NCBI GenBank assembly: GCA_902825945.1 | Contig: CADECY010000065.1 | Location: 1 to 51,644, forward strand | Direction of reading: 5' to 3' | Source: an uncultured Acidobacteriota bacterium | GTDB taxonomy: Bacteria > Acidobacteriota > Terriglobia > Bryobacterales > Bryobacteraceae | DNA length: 51,644 nt | Shown: positions 10,931 to 17,698 of the stretch, one piece after another | Layout of the letters: every line of letters begins with the position of its first letter | Numbering within the stretch: the first letter of the stretch is position 1 | Program-made: the position numbers and the translations under genes | Notes under the pieces: generated by a model | The model's input: the letters and a program-made list of their open reading frames with translations, nothing else | The model's database searches: none | What the model was told of the DNA's origin: nothing

Positions 10931-11452
10931 ATGACCTCCATACTCCCCAATCTCCTCTGGTTGGCCGCGGCGATGATGCCGTCCATCGGACAAAAGGCCC
11001 CCGATTTCGAACTCGACTCCTATCGTGGTGGCCGTGTCCGGCTGAGCGCCGTTACGGCGAAGTCGCCGGTAGCACTCGTCGTCCTTCGCGGATACCCCGG
11101 CTATCAATGCCCGATGTGCCAGCGCCAAGTGGCGGACTTCCTCGCACGGGCCCCCGCCTTCGCCAGCGCTGGCGTGCGAGTCATTTTCGTCTATCCCGGA
11201 CCACCGGAGCGCGCATCGGAGTTTGTCACGGGCAAGAACATGCCGCCGGACTTCGAAATGCTCCTCGACCCGGACTACGAGTTCACCAATCTGTACGGGC
11301 TCCGCTGGGAGGCCAAGAACGAGACGGCCTACCCATCGACATTCCTGATCCGGCAGGATGGCATCGTCTATTTCATCAAGAGCGCGATGCTCCACGGCGG
11401 ACGGACCACCGCCTCGGAGATCATCGAGTTGTTGCCAAAGGGGAAGAAGTAG
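10931..11452 (+). CDS. Peroxiredoxin/AhpC-TSA family protein
   Basis: 173 residues with a thioredoxin fold. GQKAPDFELDSYRGGRVRLS at about 20-39 is the standard N-terminal strand of AhpC/TSA proteins. GYPGYQCPMCQRQ carries the CxxC-type redox site, in which the first Cys would be the peroxidatic or thiol-active residue. AYPSTFLIRQDGIVYF is the typical cis-Pro region. A hydrophobic segment at 1-17 could be a short signal or anchor. It probably reduces peroxides or disulfides; the bcp-like or resA-like role cannot be separated here. It faces the cytochrome gene tail to tail with a 20-bp gap. Confidence 0.85.
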   Translation: MTSILPNLLWLAAAMMPSIGQKAPDFELDSYRGGRVRLSAVTAKSPVALVVLRGYPGYQCPMCQRQVADFLARAPAFASAGVRVIFVYPGPPERASEFVTGKNMPPDFEMLLDPDYEFTNLYGLRWEAKNETAYPSTFLIRQDGIVYFIKSAMLHGGRTTASEIIELLPKGKK

Positions 11453-11472
11453 CGAGGCTTGGCGGACGCGGC

Positions 11473-11994
11473 CTACTTCACATCCGGCCGCGAGTCGGGC
11501 ACGAAGCCATCGCGGTTCGGCATCCGGACCTTCGGTAGGGTCTTCGCGTTCATCAGGTCGCTCTCGCCGATGATCCCGTTGATATGGAGCAGATGCGCGA
11601 CGGCGGCGTAGACTTCGGAGTGCGAGAGCAGTCCCGGCTTGTCGAACGGCATCGCGCGATTCACGTAGTCCCACACCGAAGTCGCGTGGGGCCAGAAGCT
11701 GCCAATCGTCTTGAGCGGCTTTGCGGTGGCGAGCGTGCCTTGGCCGCCCACGAGCGGAGGTCCGACATTGCCATCCGCCTTTTCGCCGTGGCAGCGGGCG
11801 CACTTGGCGGCGAAAATCTCGCGGCCCTGTTTCGCAGTGCCGCTGCCCTCGGGCAATCCGCGGCCGTCGGGTCCGATGGTCGATCCCAACGCGCGAACCT
11901 CCTGCGGCGACGGCGCGCGCCCCACGCCATGCTTGCCCGCTTGCGCCCACGTGACGCCCGCGGCGAGCACTAGCAAACTAAGCAGTTTCGACAT
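11473..11994 (-). CDS. Monoheme cytochrome c, electron acceptor of the sulfite-dehydrogenase-like enzyme
   Basis: 173 residues with an N-terminal signal peptide (LLSLLVLAAGVTWAQA). One heme c site, CARCH, lies at 65-69 in KCARCHGEKADGNVGPPLVG. The later segment SFWPHATSVWDYVNRAMPFD and the end MPNRDGFVPD are the pattern of SoxD/SorB-like cytochromes. SoxD of Paracoccus has two hemes; only one is seen here, so it resembles SorB in heme count. The start overlaps the end of the molybdoenzyme gene by 17 nt, indicating an operon. It should take electrons from the molybdenum subunit in the periplasm. Confidence 0.88.
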   Translation of the reverse strand: MSKLLSLLVLAAGVTWAQAGKHGVGRAPSPQEVRALGSTIGPDGRGLPEGSGTAKQGREIFAAKCARCHGEKADGNVGPPLVGGQGTLATAKPLKTIGSFWPHATSVWDYVNRAMPFDKPGLLSHSEVYAAVAHLLHINGIIGESDLMNAKTLPKVRMPNRDGFVPDSRPDVK

Positions 11995-13168
11995 TCGTGA
12001 CGCTCCCGTCCGCCCCGATCCGCCAGAATTTGATCCCGTTGAAGTGATAGCCGGAGTTCATGCCGCGAGCGGCGATCAGTTGCTCTCGCGTGGGCTGCAC
12101 GTACCCGGTTTCGTCGGTGGCGCGCGAAGCGATCGTGACGGGCTTCCCCTCGAACCTCCACGGCAGGCGGAATCGCGCGAAAGCGCGGGGGAAGCGTGGC
12201 TCGTCGATACGGGCCTCGGTCCAAGTGGCGCCGCCATCGAACGTCAGTTCGGCCTTGGTGACGAGGCCCTTGCCGGTCCACGCGAGGCCGGTGATCTCGT
12301 AGAGTCCCGGGCCCGGGAGTTTCTGGCCACCGGAAGGAAACGTCACGACGGACTTTGCCTCGAGCGGCAGCGAGAAAATCCGCGCCTTGCCATCCGGCAT
12401 CAAGTCGCTGTACTTCGATGTCTCGTCGCGCGTCATGTGCGGCTGATCGGTGACGTAGAGCCGTTGCAGCCATTTCACCTGGGTGTTGCCTTCCCAGCCG
12501 GGCGTCAGCAGGCGCAGTGGGAATCCCTGCGCGGGCCGTAGCGGCTCACCGTTCTGACCGTAGGCGAGCATCGCGTGGTCGAGTTCGGGAAGAATCGGAA
12601 CGCTGCGTTGCATTTTGCAGGCGTCGGCGCCTTCGGCGATGATCCACTTGGCGCCGGGCTTCACGCCCACCTCGTCCAAGATCAGGCGGAGCGGAACGCC
12701 GGTCCACTCCGAGCAACTGGCGAGTCCGTAGGATCGTTGCACGTCGGGCTGATTCTTCGTCTGCCACTCGCCGCCGCTGTTGCCGCCGCATTCGAGGAAG
12801 TGAATCCGGGACACCGAGGGCAGCCGGCGGATCTCCTCCACCGTGAGAGTCAGTGGGCGTTCCACCATGCCGTGAATCACCAGGCGGTGCTGTGCCGGAT
12901 CGATATCGGGGATGCCCGCGTGGTGCCGCTCATAGTGGAGCGACGACGGCGTGATGATGCCGTAGGTTTCGGCGAGCGGCGTGGCGCTCGAGCCGGCTTC
13001 CGGAGTCTTGGTAACGCGCGTCGTCCGGGCCGATTTCACGAAGCGCGACCGTTCACCGTATCCACTGAGTGGGGTGCCGAGGGATCGCGGTTCTTCGGCA
13101 CGCGCCAGGAGTCCGCCGCCCAGCGCCGCCCCTATCCGAAGCGCCTCGCGGCGATTGGTTGACTTCAT
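11978..13168 (-). CDS. Sulfite-dehydrogenase-like molybdopterin oxidoreductase (SorA/SoxC type), Tat-exported
   Basis: 396 residues. The start at 13168 leaves a Tat signal (NRREALRIGAALGGGLLARA). The sulfite oxidase fold is clear: the molybdenum-ligand cysteine is C127 in HFLECGGNSGGEW, followed by SCSEWTGVPLRLIL, then LRLLTPGWEGNTQVKWL in the Moco domain. The C-terminal dimerisation domain contains TFDGGATWTEA. Family members oxidise sulfite to sulfate or, as SoxC, the sulfane sulfur of SoxYZ. No other sox gene is in view, so a stand-alone sulfite dehydrogenase passing electrons to the neighbouring cytochrome is more likely (inference). TAGAAT ends 8 nt before the ATG. Confidence 0.9.
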   Translation of the reverse strand: MKSTNRREALRIGAALGGGLLARAEEPRSLGTPLSGYGERSRFVKSARTTRVTKTPEAGSSATPLAETYGIITPSSLHYERHHAGIPDIDPAQHRLVIHGMVERPLTLTVEEIRRLPSVSRIHFLECGGNSGGEWQTKNQPDVQRSYGLASCSEWTGVPLRLILDEVGVKPGAKWIIAEGADACKMQRSVPILPELDHAMLAYGQNGEPLRPAQGFPLRLLTPGWEGNTQVKWLQRLYVTDQPHMTRDETSKYSDLMPDGKARIFSLPLEAKSVVTFPSGGQKLPGPGLYEITGLAWTGKGLVTKAELTFDGGATWTEARIDEPRFPRAFARFRLPWRFEGKPVTIASRATDETGYVQPTREQLIAARGMNSGYHFNGIKFWRIGADGSVTNVETA

Positions 13169-13217
13169 ATGGACTGATTCTACTCGACCCGGCTCGGGCT
13201 GATACAATCTCAGCATC
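13169..13217. promoter_or_regulatory. Divergent promoter pair with very short leaders
   Basis: The 49-bp gap holds TAGAAT on the minus strand (13182-13177), 8 nt before the molybdoenzyme ATG, and TACAAT on the plus strand (13203-13208), 9 nt before the isochorismatase ATG. Both are good -10 hexamers. The plus-strand copy is preceded by TGA, close to an extended -10. Transcripts would start within 0-3 nt of the start codons. No Shine-Dalgarno is seen for either gene. Confidence 0.5.
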
Positions 13218-14051
13218 ATGCTGACCAGAAGAAGTCTGCTGGCGACACTCGCCGCGGCGCCCTTCGCCACGCCGCAATCGCGCTCGAAAAGCAGCGGAGT
13301 GCTGCACCTTCGCACGCGCTCCCGCAAAGGCGGCGTGCCCTCGGAAAAGATCGCGCAATGGAATTCCGCCGAGACCGCGATCATCATCTGCGACATGTGG
13401 AACAACCACTATTGCCAGAGTTCGGCACGGCGGCTGAACCTGATGGTGCCGCGGATGAATTCGGTGATTGGTGATGCGCGCAAGCTCGGCGTAAACATCA
13501 TCCACGCGCCTTCCGGCACGATGGACAAGTACGCGAACCTGCCGCAGCGCAAGCGCATGATGGAGGCGAAATCGTTTCGACCGCCGGTCGAGATCGCCAA
13601 GTGGTGCTACCTCGACCTGAAGGACGAGGCGCCGTTGCCGGTGGACGACGCGACCGAGCCTTGCGACGATACCCAAGTGGGCGCGCGCGTGCGCGTGTTC
13701 GACCGCCAGCACGAGGGCCTCGAGATCGCGGCGCCGGATGGCATCAGCGATTCCGGCCAGGAGATCTACAACTACTTCGAGCAGGAAGGCGTAAAGAACG
13801 TGGTGCTGATGGGCGTCCACACCAACATGTGCGTGCTCGGACGGCCGTTCGGAATCCGGCAAATGACGCGGCTCGGCAGGAACGTCGCGCTGGCGCGTGA
13901 TCTGACCGACGCCATGTACGATCCGCGGCAGGCACCGTGGGTGAGCCATGAGCGCGGAACATCGCTCATCATCGAACATGTGGAGCGCTACTGGTGCCCT
14001 ACCGTCGTGGGCGAGGATCTGACGCGGCTCGGCAATGGACGGGCTTCGTGA
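13218..14051 (+). CDS. Isochorismatase-family cysteine hydrolase with Tat-like signal
   Basis: 277 residues. The N-terminus TRRSLLATLAAAPFATP is a Tat-type signal. The cysteine hydrolase triad is visible: Asp59 in IIICDMWNNH, a central Lys region, and the nucleophile Cys205 in GVHTNMCVLGRPFG, a strong family signature. Such enzymes cleave amides such as nicotinamide, carbamoylsarcosine or ureido compounds; the substrate here is unknown. The stop overlaps the start of the MFS transporter gene (GTGA), so import and hydrolysis of one compound is a fair guess. It is divergent from the sulfite-dehydrogenase pair. Confidence 0.87.
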   Translation: MLTRRSLLATLAAAPFATPQSRSKSSGVLHLRTRSRKGGVPSEKIAQWNSAETAIIICDMWNNHYCQSSARRLNLMVPRMNSVIGDARKLGVNIIHAPSGTMDKYANLPQRKRMMEAKSFRPPVEIAKWCYLDLKDEAPLPVDDATEPCDDTQVGARVRVFDRQHEGLEIAAPDGISDSGQEIYNYFEQEGVKNVVLMGVHTNMCVLGRPFGIRQMTRLGRNVALARDLTDAMYDPRQAPWVSHERGTSLIIEHVERYWCPTVVGEDLTRLGNGRAS

Positions 14052-15349
14052 GCACCACCGCGCGTCCTGAATTCAAGGTGCCCTCGGCTGCCGCCGAACC
14101 GGGCCTCATTCCCTTCTCCGACCAGCGCTGGTGGGTGGTGATCCTGCTCAGCCTCGGCATGGTGATCGCCTACCTCGATCGCGTGAACCTAACCGCTGCG
14201 ATGCCGGATATCGCGAAGACATTCACTTTGAACAAAGAGCAGCAGGGGATGGCGTTCTCGGCATTCTTCTGGACCTATACAATCTTCCAGATTCCCGCCG
14301 GCCTGCTGGTCGACCGGTTCGGCGTGCGTTGGCCCTACTTCTTCGGATTCGTGCTGTGGTGCATCGCTTCGGCGATCACTCCGCTGATGTCCGGGCTCGG
14401 TGCGTTGATCGCTGTGCGCCTGCTGATCGGCGTGGGCGAATCGGTGGTCACGCCATCGAGCATGCGCTATATCAGCATGCACTTCTCCGAGCGCCAGCGT
14501 GGGCTTGCGGTGGGATTGTACATGACGGGAACCAAGGTCGGTCCGGCGATCGGGCTTCCGATATCGGCGTATCTGGTGAAGGACTACGGCTGGCAGTGGA
14601 TGTTCCTCGCCGTCGGATTGGCGAGTCTCGTCTGGCTGGTGCCATGGATGACACTGGTCAAGAGCAGCGACAAGGCCGCGTTGCCGCGCGCACAGCGGGA
14701 TCTGAAGTCCGCTGCGCCAGTTGCGAAGGTTTCAACCGCACAGTTGCTGAAAAGCCCCGTGATTTGGGGCACGATCATCGGCACCTACTGCTACATGTAC
14801 TTCGTTTACTACTGCATGACTTGGATGCCGCTCTACTTCAAAGAGAAGCACAACATGTCGATCACGTCGATGGGCTGGTATGCCGGCGTTTCGTTCGGCG
14901 GCATGGCGGCCGTAGCGGCCATCGCGGGCTGGGTGGCGGACAAGATGATCGCCTCGGGCAAGGATCCCGTCAACGTGCGGAAGGGGTTCACCATCGCGGG
15001 CTTCATTATCGCGGCCACGCAGACGATATCGGTCTTCACTGACTCCGTCCCGCTCATGATGTTCTTCACCATCTTCTCGCTATGCGGACTGGGCCTTGCA
15101 ACCGCGAACTACTGGGCGCTCACCCAGACGCTGATTCCCGGCGGCTCGATCGCGCTCGTGGTCGGAATCCAGAACACGGCAGCCAACCTCGCGGGAATCG
15201 TCGCGCCGTGGCTGACCGGATACCTGCGCGAAGTGACGGGGTCGTTCGATGTTCCAATCAAGACGATAGGATTTTGGCTGGCGCTCGGGATCGCGGCCTA
15301 CGTGTTCCTGGTCCGGCGGCAATATGCTCCGAAGGCTGTGATCGGATAG
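14048..15349 (+). CDS. MFS transporter, anion:cation symporter (ACS) type
   Basis: 433 residues with about 12 membrane helices. The start is the GTG at 14048, overlapping the preceding stop by 4 nt. The segment WWVVILLSLGMVIAYLDRVN and then LTAAMPDIAKTF is characteristic of ACS-family symporters for sugar acids and other organic anions. A second MFS signature, GLLVDRFGVRWPYFFG, follows helix 2. The central loop lies near residues 210-240. Substrate cannot be told. It is cotranscribed with the isochorismatase-like gene. Confidence 0.9.
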   Translation: MSTTARPEFKVPSAAAEPGLIPFSDQRWWVVILLSLGMVIAYLDRVNLTAAMPDIAKTFTLNKEQQGMAFSAFFWTYTIFQIPAGLLVDRFGVRWPYFFGFVLWCIASAITPLMSGLGALIAVRLLIGVGESVVTPSSMRYISMHFSERQRGLAVGLYMTGTKVGPAIGLPISAYLVKDYGWQWMFLAVGLASLVWLVPWMTLVKSSDKAALPRAQRDLKSAAPVAKVSTAQLLKSPVIWGTIIGTYCYMYFVYYCMTWMPLYFKEKHNMSITSMGWYAGVSFGGMAAVAAIAGWVADKMIASGKDPVNVRKGFTIAGFIIAATQTISVFTDSVPLMMFFTIFSLCGLGLATANYWALTQTLIPGGSIALVVGIQNTAANLAGIVAPWLTGYLREVTGSFDVPIKTIGFWLALGIAAYVFLVRRQYAPKAVIG

Positions 15350-15726
15350 GGCTTGTGACAGTCAACCTCCCAGCCGGGAAACGGAGCGGCTTATGGCGGA
15401 GGGTGACTGGATTGAGCGGTCGGCCGTCGACTCCTAGGCGCTCCTAGATGGCCACGCTCCCGCGCGGCTTTCGGAAGAATTCCGCCCGTAGCGGACAATC
15501 CCCCGGCCACAAGCCGACGTTTCGGTACGACACGAGTCGAGACCCGGACGCAGGAATAGTGTCGGTGTGGATCACACGAAACTGACGTGGCGGTATCAGA
15601 GCCGGGACATGCTGTTGACGGATGTCCATAGGGAGAATCAGTTCACGGATTGGTGGCTGGGCTGGGTGGCCGAGGTTGGCGCGGAATTGGCTCCACTAGC
15701 GCCAGAGATCGGGTGACGAGGGCAGC
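15350..15726. other. Intergenic stretch with a possible small frame
   Basis: A plus-strand frame of 49 codons from a GTG at 15567 to 15716 reads SRDMLLTDVHRENQFTDWWL and looks protein-like, but lacks a ribosome binding site. It may be the end of a lost gene. Nothing else was recognised. Confidence 0.3.
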
Positions 15727-16596
15727 CTATGGTGCGACCAGGTAAAGGCCCACGACTTCGTAGTTGCCGTACTCCAGGAAGCCAGGAAACTGGTCCAGCA
15801 CCACGGCTAGATCCGTGAGGCAGGCGGTGGCCGTCTCCACGGAAGGCAGGAGCCCGTGCTCGTTGATCGCGGGTCCATACCGTTGACAGATTTCTCGAAA
15901 CGTGTGGTCAGCTGTAATGGGCCGCGATCTTTTCCGGCGCCAAAGGCGGAATTGGTCATGACAATTTCCCCGGCCCACAGTGTGAGGAATCGCGCTGGAG
16001 GCGTTGCTGTTCGGGCCCACGACCAGCCAAGATTTCTTTGGTGAAGCTCCAGAGCGAGGCCTTGGGCACTCAAACGCGAAGACCGCCCGAAGGGCGCTCC
16101 GATTCCGTCGCTCGCCGTCATCTCAACTCCACCGCGAGGATCGTGAGAAAAAAGGGAAACAATTTGAGAACTTCGCCGGAAAAGATCGTGACCCGTTACA
16201 GTCAGCCTCTGCCCAATTCTGTGCAGGCTCCTGCTCCCGTGGCGTGAGGCCTTCCGCGATGAGGGAGTTGCCGAAGCCGGCCGACAGGTCGAACCCCAAC
16301 AACCTCCCTCCGGCCTCGGGCTCGGATCCGGGCAAGACTGCTTCCATGACTTCGAATCGCTCTCCCGGGTGCTCCGCCGAGGCATTCAGCACCTCCGCAT
16401 ATCGAAGAGCCTTCGCTAAGTCGTGCACAAGGCTGGACTCGCCTCCCTCTTCCAGGTACCAGAGGAACAATACGTTGACCTCCGCGTGAGCGCTCGCCGA
16501 TTCTCGGTAGTGCGGAATGGAGCGCTCAGTGCCTCGATACTTGTCACCCGCCGCAGGCGGACGGTATGCGGGCCCGTCAAGGATGAGGAGGTTCAC
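15727..16596 (-). pseudogene. Frameshifted remnant of an unidentified conserved-looking protein
   Basis: A GTG at 16596 opens MNLLILDGPAYRPPAAGDKY, and the frame stays protein-like to about LGFDLSAGFGNSLIAEGL (near 16250). It then turns into low-quality sequence and stops at 16123. A protein-like end, INEHGLLPSVETATACLTDL then FLEYGNYEVVGLYLVAP, is found in another minus-strand frame ending at 15727. I read this as one gene broken by frameshift or insertion between 16250 and 15900. The family is not recognised. Two unrelated small genes are the alternative. Confidence 0.4.
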
Positions 16597-17575
16597 CGTG
16601 GTTTGCTCCCCGATCCCCTTCGCGACGGTGGGATTGTCGAATCCTGCAGCGGCTTCAATGTGAGCGTTCCCTTCCTTGCCGGCATTCGAGGGCTAGCGGG
16701 CTCGCAGTGGCGACCGATACCACGAAGGCAACGACCGCCTGTCCAGAGCGGCTAGTGCGGCTGTCTCGATACTCAACGTGCTGGGGCTTCCGTACGACGG
16801 CGAGCCCGTTCTTTTCCTCTCCATCAAGATCTCTCCGACGACTTCGCTCGTGGAGTGCGGCCATGGAACGTTCGTTCCTGGCGGCTCGGCCCCACATCGC
16901 TTGTGTCATGTTCTCATTATTCGCCTTGCACCCGATGAATGTCGATTGCCGTGAAGGCCGGGCGCAACCGGAGTGTCGAACTGACGATACACCGCGGCAG
17001 GTGCAGGAGCCGGTGCGGTTCGGCAAGGAACATATCAAGCTGGCCAATGCCCAGGTACTTAGCATGGTCGCGGCGCGTGCGCGGTAGGCCATCGGGAAAC
17101 TCAGTTCGTGCTGACCACAAAGAGCGGCGCAGCGGGCGTTACGCGTTCTGATGCCTGCGCCGGATGGCGTGGCGCTCGTATCTGCGCGGCGGCCCTTCGC
17201 GCTGCGTGCGGTGGATCGCTTGCGCCTGCTCGCGCTCTTGGTTCACCAGGCAGCGATGGAGGAGATCCTTTTCCAGGTGGAGCTTGCCGATGAACAGATC
17301 CCCTCCGGTGGGGGCGATGGGAGCGCCGCTTGACCCGGCAGTACCGTCTCGGAGCGCATACCGAATATGGAAGTTTTTCAACGCTTCCGGAAAGGAGTTC
17401 TCGATTTGCCGCTTATGGTCGCCAGTGAGGCGCCCCGAAGCAAGTTCGGCGAAACCAGCGTCGGTGAACTCCGCCAGTCCATCCGCAAGGCCCGCGGTGT
17501 GGTTCAGGACCAGCTCGCCCAATTCGCCGCCAGTTCCCCGCGCCGGAGCCGCCACCCTCCCCCCAGGAGACAGTC
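16597..17575. other. About 1 kb of apparently decayed sequence
   Basis: Short protein-like runs appear in changing frames, for example GNDRLSRAASAAVSILNVLG near 16725-16785 (+), followed by LPYDGEPVLFLSIKIS. Another is FGKEHIKLANAQVLSMVAAR near 17020-17080 (+). None has a complete start and stop. The pattern suggests worn-out genes rather than regulatory DNA. Confidence 0.4.
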
Positions 17576-17698
17576 ATGGCAGTTGAAACCACCGAAGCCC
17601 TGGACGCCAAGGCCCATGCACTAATTGGCCAGCTCGCGCCTCAGAAGCGTGCGTGTCCCTACAGATACCTATTCAGCGACTCCCGGAATCGCGTGTAG
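17576..17698 (+). pseudogene. Truncated small gene, possibly antitoxin-like
   Basis: An ATG at 17576 with a strong AGGAGA site starts MAVETTEALDAKAHALIGQL followed by APQK, then runs into sequence that is the antisense end of the DUF2339 gene and stops at 17698 after 40 codons. The change of character at about 17648 suggests that a longer gene was cut there. Segments of the type LIxQLxP occur at the start of small antitoxin-like proteins, but this is only a resemblance. Confidence 0.35.
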
